Of a DNA stretch of 64,000 nt, positions 1-10,358 are shown in pieces; the stretch's first letter is position 1, and each line of letters opens with the position of its first letter. Source of the DNA: Ophiosphaerella korrae (lineage: Eukaryota; Ascomycota; Dothideomycetes; Pleosporales; Phaeosphaeriaceae); assembly GCA_028456385.1 (NCBI GenBank), contig JALNQF010000027.1, forward strand, positions 306,633 through 370,632, given 5' to 3'. The position numbers and the translations under genes are program-made. Below the pieces are notes generated by a model. That model worked only from the letters and a program-made list of their open reading frames with translations, ran no database searches and had not been told where the DNA came from.

Positions 1-95
1 AAGTTAGCGCAAGGGAGAGATTATAAAGATCTAAACATCAAGGGCCAAGGCAAGCTGTTTGAATGGTATCAGATCGTTTACGGGAGATATGTTAC

Positions 96-782
96 TTACT
101 TCTCAATCATGTGGATTTGTAGGTTGAGCATCAAAAGTCTACCGACCTGGTTGCCCAGTTCCTGCAAATCACCGTTGAAACCGGCTTTACACATTGTAAA
201 ACAAACCCGGTTGTAAAGCTGAGGCCAGTATCCCGCTTCCGTTGAGTTCGCAACCCCGAGTGCCAATGAATTGGTGCTTGAGAGCTAGACAAAATTAGCA
301 CCATAGAATAGAGCCCAGAGGCTACCCATCCATACCTCAGTGCCACCATACAAATCTAATTTGCTCTTGATTTACTCCATTACCTCCCCCATGTTGACAA
401 TGTTGTCCTGATACAGCTGATAAAATCCCTGTAGTCTGTTCTGAAGCTCCATGGACATGTATTGTTCATTCGACAGCGGTAATGAGGGATTCTTGACTAT
501 GTTGTCTAGTTTGTCTTTGGGCATGAAAAGCTGGGGGGGAAAGAGGACTGCTAGCTAATAGTGGAAATGCTAGTGCTCAAACTTTTTGATGAGAGCTTCC
601 CGATCCTTGTTGTAGGAAGTGAAGCTAAGCATGGCATTTCTGTACCCTAGATGCGATTGTTAGCATAACGCTCTCGAAGACTAAATGCCTGTTCACTGAA
701 AAACAAACTTTTGATTATCATATTCATGATACCTACGAGAACGTTTTCAAGAGCATGACCTGCAATTCTCCGGACGTCCATA
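96..782 (-). pseudogene. Decayed gene of unknown family
   Basis: Read on the minus strand, one frame gives a coherent protein from about 530 down to 96, starting MPKDKLDNIVKNPSLPLSNE, interrupted only by a TAA and a TAG that each replace a likely Gln codon. Upstream pieces in other frames (MDVRRIAGHALENVL near 782, then a stretch containing NAMLSFTSYNKDREALIKKF) look like earlier exons with a plausible intron and a frameshift. The two stops fit C-to-T RIP mutation. A GTAAGT sits at the C-terminal stop, so the gene may once have continued beyond 96. I do not recognise the family. The coherent codon run is seen; the joining of pieces is inferred. Confidence 0.45.
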
Positions 783-1262
783 GTAGCTGTTTATCGACGC
801 TCACACTAATATGCTATGTAACTGCAGCTGTGACATAGTTAGAGTCGTACGGGAGGATTATGTGGTCTGGCTGGAGCGGGAGATTGTGAGAACTGTATAG
901 GGGGGGGGGGGTTGATCTGACCTCACGCTACCTACTCACGCAACTGACCAACACGTATGTCACAGGACGAAGCAACCCAATTGTGGATTAGGCAAAATAT
1001 CAAACAAAGGATGCACAACGCAAAAGATACACAAAGTAGACGATGTGCAAAGCAAATGATCTACAAAGCAAACGATATACAAACAAACAAGCTATAATAC
1101 AGCATAATCCGAATTGGCGGTAGACAACGCATAATCTGAAGATAGACAATGTAATTGGGTGACGCAAAGGGCTGCATATTGCCCCCTACCCTGCCCCCCA
1201 CACCGCCACCCCTCATCCAGCAAGCTGGTTGCCTCGGGTACCAGCCTTATAGGCTGAGCACT
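783..1262. other. Intergenic, low-complexity A/C-rich stretch
   Basis: No coding stretch is supported. A run of ten G lies near 901-910. From about 1010 to 1095 there is a degenerate purine-rich repeat built on short words like caaag and gatata. It lies upstream of the zinc-finger gene. Confidence 0.5.
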
Positions 1263-1334
1263 GCATTGCCTAACGCTGTACTCGCTGTATTGCCTAACGC
1301 TGTGCTCGCTGTATTGCCTGACACGGTGCCCGCT
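1263..1334 (+). repeat. Three 24-bp tandem repeats upstream of zinc-finger gene
   Basis: Three head-to-tail 24-bp units (1263-1286, 1287-1310, 1311-1334) share the core attgcctaacgctgt.ctcgct. The third copy has diverged. An open frame crosses them (1155-1481) but overlaps the zinc-finger start out of frame and has repeat-like composition, so I treat this as promoter or 5' leader DNA. An operator role is possible but not shown. Confidence 0.7.
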
Positions 1335-1473
1335 GAATTCTCCAACACTGTGTCTGCTGCAATATTTATATCACTGCTACATTTTGAATTCAGACCACAC
1401 AATTACACAATTATAGCTCCTCAACCTCAGCTCTTCAATCCCAATACATACAAACACGACACACAATTAAGTC

Positions 1474-2844
1474 ATGTCTAGGATACGACTTGAAACGGTA
1501 GAGGTTCTACGGGCTTTCGATGCCCTGCTAGATATACTCCCCGCGAGCAATCCATCCAACGACAGCCCGAACGGCCCATCCAACAACGACCCGAGCGATG
1601 GATTCAATCACCAGAATTTGTACTCCGCGAAAAACAAGTTCCGCACGTTGTGTAGGGGTCAGGGGTACAACATGCTTAGAAAAGGTCATACCTCGTTAGA
1701 TTATCGTCTACTTGACGCGATGCAGGGACTCTCAGTCTCTATATCTAAAATACTCCGAGACTTAGCAGAAGAACTCAATGAGGCACACGCAGTGGTCTCT
1801 GGGACTCGTCCCCCTTATGAGGAGGACGTCAGCCAAATTGACATGGACGAAATATCTAAAATGGCATTCCCAATAACGATATGGATTTCCTTTTTTATTA
1901 TTATCCTCTTCAACTACTTTTGTCGTGAAGAAGATAAGACTAAGCCATGGAATGAGTTAGACATGCGCTGCGGCAGAATTGTGAACCAAATCGATCATCT
2001 GTACGATTGGTTTAGGCATATTGAACAGTCGAGGGAATATATGTCCATCCACCGCTTGCCTTATAACCCTGAACTTATGCGCGAATACGCTCAACATGAT
2101 CTGGAGCATACCACTACGCTTATCAAACAATTACGCGAGCCGCATAGAGGAAACGGAGCCGGTGACGGCGACAAATGGCTAACTAAACGATTGGCTGCAT
2201 CGATTACCGATCGCAGACGGTGTTTCAGGCATTGGGAACAGCTGCGAGACAACACACCACCAGTCACCAAAAAGCACTCACATGATGACGATGATACATC
2301 ACCGGTCACCAAAAAGTCACACAGTGATGATGATACACCACCAGCCATCAAAAAGCATCCATACAGTGATGACGATGATGCGTCGTCAATGGCTACCAGT
2401 CGAGATGACAAACTCGGGGATGGTATTCAACTGCCACCATCTCCCCATACTGCCGATGATGAAAGCGATTTTGTGTGTCCCTACTGCCATATCCTTTGCC
2501 CGGCGAAATACCGCGAAGAAAAGAAATGGAGAGTCCATATTCTAAGAGATCTACAACCCTACATCTGCACCTACCGTGACTGCAGACGCAAAGACAAATT
2601 GTTTTGGAGTCGTGGGGAATGGGAAACCCATCAACACCTACATAGAAGGGTGATTCCACCAATGGGCAGGCCAAACAGAGTCGATGATCGCGTAAAGTGC
2701 CCGATTTGCTATGCATCTACAGATACTGTAGGACTTCGTAATTTGGAAACTCACATAGCTAACCATCTCATACAATTTGCAACGTTTGCCTTGCCCAGGC
2801 CCACCACTGCTACTGGTGAGTTTGAACCTTGTCAAGAGACTTGA
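1474..2844 (+). CDS. C2H2-type zinc-finger protein, fungal accessory family
   Basis: An intact 456-residue frame. The C-terminal third (about residues 330-445) has cysteine/histidine pairs typical of a fungal C2H2 protein family: CPYCHILCPAKYR, then YICTYRDCRRKDKLF with HQHLH, then CPICYAST with ETHIANHLIQFATFALPR. That ending resembles the HLEQIALFALP ending I know from fungal zinc-finger proteins of unknown function. The middle is a low-complexity Asp/Ser/Lys region with repeated PVTKK-type units. A hydrophobic patch near residue 133 (PITIWISFFIIILFNYF) could be a membrane segment or an unspliced intron. A GTGAGT donor at 2815 could extend the gene: acceptors near 2859 or 2863 give short basic or neutral tails ending before 2945. 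The ATG at 1474 is the first in frame. The exact role is unknown; nucleic-acid binding is inferred. Confidence 0.7.
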   Translation: MSRIRLETVEVLRAFDALLDILPASNPSNDSPNGPSNNDPSDGFNHQNLYSAKNKFRTLCRGQGYNMLRKGHTSLDYRLLDAMQGLSVSISKILRDLAEELNEAHAVVSGTRPPYEEDVSQIDMDEISKMAFPITIWISFFIIILFNYFCREEDKTKPWNELDMRCGRIVNQIDHLYDWFRHIEQSREYMSIHRLPYNPELMREYAQHDLEHTTTLIKQLREPHRGNGAGDGDKWLTKRLAASITDRRRCFRHWEQLRDNTPPVTKKHSHDDDDTSPVTKKSHSDDDTPPAIKKHPYSDDDDASSMATSRDDKLGDGIQLPPSPHTADDESDFVCPYCHILCPAKYREEKKWRVHILRDLQPYICTYRDCRRKDKLFWSRGEWETHQHLHRRVIPPMGRPNRVDDRVKCPICYASTDTVGLRNLETHIANHLIQFATFALPRPTTATGEFEPCQET

Positions 2845-2982
2845 AAACTTGCTAATCGAGAAAGTCAAAGACGCTCTGTCCGCCAAGGAACTGCTTCAAA
2901 AAAACAGAAGTGACCCCCCAAAAGGCCCACACGACCTTTAGAACCAGCAAGAATTATACAGCGGATACTAAAAGCATGTGAC

Positions 2983-3019
2983 TAACATCCCTCACCACGT
3001 AGCGAGAAGTACTCCGTAG
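2983..3019 (+). repeat. Left terminal inverted repeat
   Basis: Pairs with 8355-8391 on the opposite strand. Differences lie at single positions, c/t, a/c, t/c, c/t and g/a. It begins with TA. Confidence 0.7.
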
Positions 3020-3792
3020 GTTACTTCTAGCTAAAAAGAAGAGTAAAAAAGTCTCTCTTCTAGCCTTACAATATTCTTTAAGAAGGGAACTAGATTTTAC
3101 TTCTTTTTCTATTTTATAGCGTAATCCTTAGAATTAATTAATAAAACTACGTACATCTCTCCTTTGCTATATAGAGAGTATTCTATTAAATTTATATGCA
3201 GTAAGAGCTTTGTTTTATTGAGTTATTATAAAAAGAAGTACTTGTAGCGGCGTTTTGGTGTTCTCGCCTGCGCAGCAAACGGCCACTTTCGCAGTTAACC
3301 AAGAGGGTGCCAGGGGTCTTCCTCTACCTCCCCAGCGCTCGCTTCTAGTAAAATTACCAATCTCGTCGTCGCCTTCGCGCCTTAAAAGTGGGGACCTTCT
3401 TTTACGGCGTAGCACGACTCCTCCACTACAGCTCTAGTACTAGGCCCTCATTACTCCTAAAGTCATAATAATGCAGTATCGATATCTTGTAGCCTGATTA
3501 GCACGCTGATAAGTCATTATCAGCCCTGTGGCGATCGTATAAGGATGATTCATGCAATGTCGCCACGCTGATCGGTACCTGCCAACCTAAGCGAAGTGAC
3601 CCTGGTCACCCCTGAAGGTCAATGCACGTCTCACATAATATATTACACTGTAATTTAAGTCACAACGGTCATCAGTGTCATTGGCTAATTCTCTTGAAGT
3701 GCCCGCACAGCCACAGTCATCACCAGTCAGAGGCGTTGCGCATAGATACGGAACTCTAAAACCCGGTGTGCCTTTTGGTACCCTCACCATGT
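3020..3792. other. Non-coding, partly RIP-affected DNA inside the repeat-bounded stretch
   Basis: From 3040 to 3240 the sequence is A/T-rich with few CpA/TpG, resembling the RIP tract at the window end. From 3245 to 3430 it becomes G/C-richer, and short open frames on both strands (60-66 codons) have no recognisable content. The remainder up to the transporter stop holds nothing I can name. Confidence 0.4.
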
Positions 3793-5451
3793 TTACACAG
3801 ACTGACCAACAGCACCATACCAGCCTAAACCCAGTATTGCACCAAGGATGATTGCTAGCGCAGGTGGTACGCCGAACCAAGCAGTCTCCGCGTACGTGAC
3901 GGCAGCTACAACGACCCACCAAGGCTCCTGTGCAAGACTTTTCCCATCGCTACTCGCTGGCGTCAAATAACCGATCTCCCAGAGGCGATACACAGCTGTG
4001 AACACCAAGCCAACAGCTGCAGCGTTGATACCCCTCAGTAAACTCAAGACCCATGCCTTCGTTCTCATGACTTGCCAGATGGACTGCACGCCGACCGCGA
4101 GTATGATGCCCGGGAAGAAAATCCCTACAAAAGCCAACAATGCACCAAAGACGGTAGGAATACTTGTCGATGCGAGGGTAAGTGCGCCCAAATACACGGA
4201 GAAGTTGAAATTTGGGCCTGGGAACGCCTGGATAATAGCCAAACCAAGCAGGAAGTCTCGTGGCGAAACCCACCCTGGGTCAACGACATACGAGCGGAGA
4301 AGCGGAATAACGACTGGACCACCACCGAAGATGATAGTGCCGGCGAGATACATGTTGCCGAAGAGATCGTACGCGAGGGCACGAGCATCAACCGTTCCAC
4401 GGATGACCATGACAACAATAAAGGATAGTAAGAAGCCTACGATGAGCGAGAGACCGATCTTGATAGAAAGATTGTGCGCTCGAATATCTGTGACATGCGT
4501 GGCTCCAGCGATCTCCTCTGTGATACGGCGCTCTGCCGAACAGCTCGGACCTATCTCTTCTTCCACCGGTACAATAAGATCAGTTGAATTCCCAGCTTGA
4601 GGGCGGCGCTTGACTGCTTCAGGGCGTTTGAGTTGTAATTGCCCTGCTGGTGGGACATCCTGTGTTGTGGCGGTCTCTTCGGCATCGCCGCCTTCAGTCC
4701 TGGTTCTTCTTCTTTTGGCCGCATAACTAGCTCTAATTTTTCCAACTTTCTGTCGCAGCCAGACATCCCAAATGACCGTGACCGCTCCGCCAATTACGAT
4801 TAATACGGGGAAGTACCATAGTGCGTTGTAGCACAAGCCGGCACACGCACCAAAGATGACTAGAATCCTCGTAATGCGGTCTTTGATTGCCTTCTCTGCC
4901 AACTGCACGGCTGCCAACGCAATGATGCCAACCGTGCTTGCATTCATCCCACTCAGCAACGCGTAAACAATAGGTGGCAGTCTATTGGGCATCTTCTGCA
5001 CACCGAGTGAGAGAGCGTACATCCCAATCGCGCCAGGCAAACTCCAAAGTAAGAAGGCAAAGATAGCTGCAGTGAGACCGGCGTGGATCATCGCGATACA
5101 GAATACCATTTTCGTAGAAGCCGGGCCTGGAAGTGCCTGACAAATTGCGAACATCTCTTGATACTATATTACACTTGTCAGCAATCTCTGACGTACACTT
5201 CGTATAAACACACTCACAGTCTGTTCATCAATCCACTTCGCTCCAAAATGCCCTTTACCGTCTACGAACCGTCGATGCAGAATCTGAAAATGCACAGGCG
5301 GTCCGCCAAATGCCGTGAAACCCAGATCCCACATTCTCGCTGTCACTTCTGCAAGTCGCCATCCTAGTTTTCCAGTATTGGGCAGGGGCAACGCGCTGCG
5401 TTGCGTACGCGCATAAGCACGGAAAGAATTGATTGTAGAGAGAAGTGGCAT
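3793..5451 (-). CDS. Chromate transporter (CHR family)
   Basis: Two exons on the minus strand, 5451-5218 (78 codons) and 5163-3793, separated by a 54-bp intron with GTGAGT donor and TATAG acceptor in phase 0. The product is about 534 residues, the size of two-domain CHR transporters. Both halves show the family signature: WDLGFTAFGGPPVHF near residues 41-55 with FAICQALPGPAST just after the splice, and IIFGGGPVVIPLLRSYVV with FLLGLAIIQAFPGPNFNF in the second half. Many hydrophobic helices indicate a membrane protein. The family exports chromate, probably with sulfate as a competitor; plasma-membrane location is inferred. A hydrophilic linker rich in Arg/Glu joins the halves. No stop or frameshift is seen, in contrast to the decayed transposase beside it and to its position between terminal inverted repeats. 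Confidence 0.9.
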
Positions 5452-5721
5452 CGTTCAATACATGGAGGAACAATCAAGAACCTCAGGGAGGTAGAAGACA
5501 TTCGATTTCCTAGCCGCCATTGTCCAATCATTGATCCACATTATTGCGACATTGTGGCTGAAAAATCGTCAGAGTACGTCATTGTAAAACGGCGGATACG
5601 ACACAGAGGATCACAAGCATCAACTACGCCGTCAGACTAGTAAAGGATATATCTAGAGGCAACGTATTCGCCTCCTACAGGCTTCAAGGGTGTTGCTAAT
5701 TATTTTTAGGTTCCTTCGCTA
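5452..5721. other. Upstream region of chromate transporter
   Basis: Promoter-side DNA of the minus-strand transporter. The only open frame here (5401-5640, plus strand) overlaps the transporter exon and has no recognisable content. Confidence 0.4.
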
Positions 5722-5820
5722 TCACATCCGCGCCTCTGGAGCTCTTCATAGTTCTGGCATAACCTCATCCTCCGATTCGCTAACTCGCGCCACTTTGGCT
5801 TTGAGCACCGGCGCATTAAG
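5722..5820 (-). pseudogene. Tail fragment of a second pogo-like transposase
   Basis: The minus-strand translation (KAKVARVSESEDEVMPEL, stop, RAPEARM, stop) aligns with the last 35 residues of the transposase next door (RAKVTRTNEAQVEEVEIIP then YRAPEAKMY). Only the C-terminal end remains, in the same orientation, about 240 bp away. This shows that at least two related copies landed here, or that a partial tandem duplication occurred. The in-frame stops mark it as dead. Confidence 0.6.
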
Positions 5821-5959
5821 CCATAGAGAACGGAATGCATAGTAACCGCGGACACCGCGACGACTATGGCCACCACAAGACACAATGCGCAGTGAAGAGG
5901 ACGGCGAGCACAGGACGGCGAAAGTATGATGAAGACTTTATTTCATTATTGCACTTTCG

Positions 5960-7762
5960 TTAATACATCTTTGCCTCTGGGGCTCTATATGGTTTTGGGA
6001 TAATCTCAACCTCCTCAACTTGTGCTTCGTTCGTCCGTGTTACTTTGGCCCTTGGCTCAGGGTTATTAGCTTCTTGCTCTAGCACAGCACCCTTCCGCTT
6101 CCGACCGCGTTTCTTCTTACCCGCAGTAACTTCCTCTACCCCTAGCGTAGCACTTCCGACAATGTTAGCCTCTTTAGCAGCCTTCTTAGCATCTTTCTCA
6201 GCCTTCTTGGCCTTTTTCTCAGCCTTCTTGGCCTTTTTCTCAGCCTGCTTGGCCTCTTTCGCTGCCTGCTCCGCTCGTGCCTTCTCAAGGTCGTTCCACG
6301 TCATTACCTTCGCCGTCCCGAGTATCGTTGACTTGGTCGCCCGGCGAGTTTTACCTTCGTTGTTTATCTTCTTTAAGAATGTATTTTGATCGCGAAGGAG
6401 GGCATTTTTGGCAAGAAATGTCAGGGCGGCATTGGAGACCTTCTGTTGGAGCCTCTCTTTGCGCTGGCTGCTCGCTTCATCGTTAGGAACATGTTTGATT
6501 ATATTAAGGAGCGATGCCAGGGTCTCTGACGATACTGGCGTTGCAGGGGTTGGTATTAATTCGTATTGCGGACAAGACTCCACGCTCTCATTAGCAGTCG
6601 AAATGGTTAGCTGGGCAGGTGGCTTTGGCATATCTGCGAGAACTCTGTTGGGGCTGAATGGGAATAAACCGCTTCCTCTCCATGCTGAGAGGATGTTCCT
6701 CTTCGTGAGCGCCTTTTCCCTTGCAGGACTGTACAGATAAGTGAAATGCTGCTTGCCGATTGTGCCTACTCCACCTCGCTCCATTCGTTCAACCTGATCA
6801 CGGTAGGCTGCCTTTAGCGGGCCAAATGCTGCGACATTACAGGGCTGGAGCTTATAGGATGTGTGAGAGGGCATGCGGCACAGGATAATGTTGTTCTCGA
6901 AACAAAACTCTAAGATTTCAAGCATCTCGTGCGTACCAAAGCCATCCCATATAAGCATACGCAGTCTCTTATTAGCTAGTTGTTTAGTTTAGGGATCGAA
7001 TACCTGCTTAAGCTACTGCGGGCTAATATAAGAGTCGGTAAATCCAGAGTCAGAGCATGCATAGACCCAACCAGGGGTGGGATATGTAGTCCAGTTGGCT
7101 CGGTAGGTTGAGGCAGGCCATATTATCATAGGATTCAGACACCTACCGTCGCCAGAGATACATTCAATAGCGGTTACCATAGTCCGCTTAACGCGGGCGC
7201 CTCTATAGCGTCGTATATCGTCCTTACCAACAAGGACTTTAACGGAATTTAGCATACTTAGCATAACTCCAGTCTCGTCCATATTATAGACATTCTGCAG
7301 CAAAATAGCTAGGTTTTCTAGTTGCTCCCCAATCACTTCAAACCAGTGTGTAACCTTGTCATAGATATTATATCAGTTCCAGTCTTGCGGCTTATTCTTC
7401 CTTACTACGAGCTCTATTCGACGTTTCTCAAATCGCTTAGCCTAGTTGTAGTAAGGAGGCTTGAGTAGCCTATCTACTTTAGGTCAGTAGCGGGTAGCAC
7501 TAAACGCTATTGCGGGTATATACTTCACTCGCACAGGTTGTCCAAGAGCACTAGACTGTGTCAAGAAATCAGAGACGGCGTTCTCTTCGTACAGGTAGAG
7601 GTACCGTTAGTCTAAAGCTTTGTCTTCTCTCGAGCGTCCTCCGCGTTTACAATAACCTAGGGTAGCGATAGGGACGTTGGTATGTGCCAATCAAGCAGCG
7701 TATGTGTGTCAGGTATGCCTTCGGGAAGGGGTTCAGCTAATGCTCAGCTAGCTTTATCCATA
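5960..7762 (-). pseudogene. Pogo/Fot-like DDE transposase, inactivated
   Basis: The minus-strand reading runs from an ATG at 7762 to the stop at 5960 in one frame with many stops. DDE_1-superfamily landmarks are clear: YEENAVSDFL, RFEKRRIELVVRKNK, the first aspartate in NVYNMDETGVML, the second in LIWDGFGTHE, then SHTSYKLQPCNVAAFGPLKAAY, and the downstream block TIGKQHFTYLYSPARE with RGSGLFPFSPNRVL. The third catalytic residue, normally Asp in LQPCDVAVF, reads Asn (AAT). Stops replace Trp or Gln at several places, for example around 6980-7020 (SPQ, stop, LKQVFDP, stop). All these changes are G-to-A or C-to-T, as RIP makes. The C-terminus has Lys/Ala/Glu coiled-coil repeats (AEKKAKKAEKKAKKAEK). 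The element is dead in this copy. Confidence 0.85.
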
Positions 7763-8354
7763 TTAGCTTACTGTAGTGATAATACTATAATAGAGTAGGA
7801 AGCAGCCAGAGCCAGCGAGCGCCAGTGAGACACAGCCGGGCAGCGAACAATGAACTAGACACCTGGCTACTTCTAAGCCGGACAAACTAGACAAACTAGA
7901 CAAACGCCCTTGGCACTACGCCACAGATAACTGATAGCGCTAAAATTCGATACTGTGAATTAGTTACACTAATGCAGCCAAGCTGCGCTAGAAAGTACGC
8001 TACAGCAGAAGGATGTTTGAGACGCCTCTTTCCGCCCAGCGAAACTCTCAGAATCTACAACGCCGCTATAAGGCGACCTTAAGCTTTGAATACTAATTCT
8101 TTCTTAACTAGACTATCCTATAATAGCCCCGAAATCTGGAGGCATATTAATACTCGTGGGCGAGCAGGGGTATTACGTTCAGAGCGGATTTTGAGGCGAT
8201 GACGAGATCATCGACAACGTCGCCAATACTACGATATCTTTCTCCATACGCCGACTTTAGGTGAAGAAATAGCTGAAGAACGATATTATACTAGTTGTAA
8301 CCTAATAGACTTGCGTAGAGAGATGTAAGATGACTAAATAGTAGAAATTTCTCG
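7763..8354. other. Non-coding flank of transposase up to right inverted repeat
   Basis: No gene is seen. A short repeated word (gacaaactagacaaactagacaaac, part of it) occurs near 7880-7905. The sequence has stops in all frames. Confidence 0.4.
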
Positions 8355-8391
8355 TTACGGAATGCGTCTCGCTACGTAGTGAGGGATGTTA
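8355..8391 (-). repeat. Right terminal inverted repeat
   Basis: Reverse complement of the left repeat at 2983-3019 with five mismatches over 37 bp. It ends in TA at 8390-8391. The next open exon starts 25 bp further on. Confidence 0.7.
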
Positions 8392-8415
8392 CTTCATGTA
8401 ATTTTGTTAGATATT

Positions 8416-9550
8416 ATGGTGAACACTCCGAATAACAAGAAAGTTGAAGAAAACCTATCCGCCGAGAACCTGATTCAGTCACCGGATGCGAGCCAAAACA
8501 AGCCCAACAACTTGCTTGCGAGCCGTGGAAGTCATGCAGTGGATAACGCAGGTATGTGAATTTTTTACATGAAGTTTTGTGCTACCGTCATGTCTGGAAT
8601 ATACTTTAGCAATCATCGTGCGGTTACTCATCTCAGAATTGTGTAAAACTTGTATTGACAGAAGGTACTAACCAAAACACAAAGATGAAGATGCATATCA
8701 GGTGTTGAGATTTAAGGAACATATACGTCTGCTGCCGGGAGCGATAAATGTTGTGGAAGATGTACCTTAGACGAGGAGAGTATATCTAAACAGCATCTAT
8801 GACGAATTGGGGTCTACTGCGGGGGCGGGTGGCAGCTACGCAGACTCGCAATCCAAGATGGAGCAATTAGGTGCAGCAACCTCGGAATCGAGCTTCGATC
8901 AGCAACAACATGAAGAGCTCAACCGTATCATGGAAACACTGGCAAGAAGAATTGTGGACTGTCTCACAAATGATTATATAGAAAGGCCAGACTCCTATAT
9001 GGGGTTGCGGACCTTTGAAATCGTGTCGAAGCTCAAACTCGCCTGCACTCACGAGGAAGCTTTGGCAGCGCTCAAAGAGCTCGTGTATATGGACTATGTT
9101 CGAAATACCGTGGATGATGATACATGGGTTGGGGCGCATCAACTCAGACGACTAGTCAACGGTTTTACACGGTACCCCAAAGAAGTAATACGGAGTGACA
9201 TGGCCGTCTGGTTTTTGTCATGCACTGACGCCAACATCTTTTCAGACACTCCAAATACCATCCACCAAGCCTTTGTCCAGGGAAACTTTTCACCAAATGT
9301 CACCCCCCGGCAGATCAAAGGCGCCATATCAGAAATCAGGGAAAAGACGAAGCGAGACAACCTCAACATGGCGCCTCCCCCTTTGGGACCAGGTGTTGCT
9401 GTCATTGACAGCGAGAAACTCCCTTGGATGTGCATCAGCAAAGGACTGGTTGAGCAATCGGTCATATCGGGACCAGGAATCAACACCGACGATCGAGGTG
9501 ACCATATAGTGGTATACGACAACTTGGCCAAGCAAAACCTTCTGCAATAG
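8416..9550 (+). pseudogene. Conserved-looking hypothetical protein with RIP-type stop(s)
   Basis: Exon 1 runs 8416-8551 (MVNTPNNKKVEENLSAENLI...). A 133-bp intron follows (GTATGT donor, TACTAAC branch site, AAAG acceptor), and exon 2 starts at 8685 in phase (DEDAYQVLRFKEHIRLLPGA). A TAG at 8768-8770 interrupts it (CCT TAG ACG), then a 260-codon run continues to a TAG at 9548-9550. Beyond that stop the same frame goes on with VNETKGTRPQAEELYVKDQL, so this TAG may also be a mutated CAG. Apart from these stops the protein is coherent. I do not recognise the family. An acceptor-like TTGTTAG lies just upstream of the first ATG, so this could be the 3' part of a longer gene interrupted by the repeat-bounded element. 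Confidence 0.5.
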
Positions 9551-9710
9551 GTGAACGAAACAAAGGGCACGAGACCACAAGCTGAGGAGCTCTATGTCAA
9601 AGACCAGCTTGCCGGCCTCATGCCCAGCCTACACACTGCCAAAGCCGACCACCACCACCACCACAAGGCGCCGTGGAACCAGCAGCAACGCCTCGAAAAC
9701 CACTTCCACT

Positions 9711-9989
9711 ATGTTTCCCGGCCCCGACCTCTCCCTCTGGACCTTCCTGCACCGCTCCCTCATCGACGCCACCATTCTCGATGCCCCATGCTACCCAACA
9801 GCTAGTGGCTTTGTCGTGCGCGGTGCAATGGCCCGCAGCGGTATGGAGCGGTGGGCCATGCAGTCCGTACAGCCGCGATACCAAGGGGAAATCCACCCGC
9901 CACACGCAAGCGCCGCGGATGCCCGGCGGGTTCTGACGATGTGCTGCTGTGGAAGTGAAACAAAAAAAAAAGGCCTTACGACGATATGA
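9711..9989 (+). CDS. Possible small hypothetical protein
   Basis: Ninety-two codons starting MFPGPDLSLWTFLHRSLIDA, with protein-like composition through SVQPRYQGEIHPPHASAADA and a cysteine cluster near the end (TMCCCGSE). The same frame is open upstream to an ATG at 9594, but that part encodes mostly Thr/Ser/Pro from simple sequence. It could equally be an exon of the broken gene just upstream in another frame. No family is recognised. Confidence 0.3.
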   Translation: MFPGPDLSLWTFLHRSLIDATILDAPCYPTASGFVVRGAMARSGMERWAMQSVQPRYQGEIHPPHASAADARRVLTMCCCGSETKKKGLTTI

Positions 9990-10104
9990 TCTTGTTCATG
10001 CCCATTCTCCCCTTTCCCCAACACAACACAACACAGCCACACCACACGACCTTATCTGTCTGCCTTCACCATCATAGCCCACGTCACGCAAGGAAACGGC
10101 CTGG

Positions 10105-10174
10105 AATAGCGATAGCAATAGCGATAGCAATAGCGATAGCAATAGCAATAGCAATAGCAATAGCAATAGCAATA
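10105..10174 (+). repeat. Hexanucleotide microsatellite (gatagc/aatagc)n
   Basis: About eleven tandem copies of [ga]atagc. They are followed by two imperfect copies of a 28-30 bp unit around cagcagtgcaatct (to about 10240). All six frames stay open through it, which creates spurious Ile/Ala/Leu-repeat frames. It sits between a small hypothetical gene and the 3' end of the F-box gene. Confidence 0.85.
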
Positions 10175-10358
10175 CAATTTTCCCATGCGCAGCAGCAGTG
10201 CAATCTCCCCACACGCAACAGCAGTGCAATCTTTCCCATATAGAGTCCACCAATTTCACTCAAAGTGTATTTGCAGCAACGGGGCACACCACACATGCAT
10301 TAAATAGATATCAAACGCGCGTTTCCCCTCAACACCTCGACTGCTCCCAACCCCGTCG

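Larger units (their letters stand above)
2983..8391. mobile_element. 5.4-kb stretch bounded by 37-bp terminal inverted repeats
   Basis: The left end (2983-3019, taacatccctcaccacgtag...) and the reverse complement of the right end (8355-8391) match over 37 bp with five mismatches, at least three of them transitions of the RIP type. Both ends carry TA at the outer edge, as expected for Tc1/mariner/pogo insertions at TA. Inside lie an intact chromate transporter, a transposase tail fragment and a full-length but RIP-killed pogo/Fot-like transposase. Either the whole is one element carrying cargo, or two related elements happen to flank the transporter. The repeats are seen; mobilisation as a unit is inferred. 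Confidence 0.5.

Noticed and set aside
3215..3437. Small overlapping frames of 60-66 codons inside the repeat-bounded stretch
   Set aside because: No conserved content, overlapping on both strands.
4998..5451. Alternative single-exon model of the chromate transporter starting at 5154
   Set aside because: It would drop the first 81 residues, including the conserved FGGPPVHF motif, which the upstream exon supplies through a good intron.
9986..10296. Frames encoding Ile/Ala or Leu/Ser repeats
   Set aside because: Produced solely by the gatagc/aatagc microsatellite.
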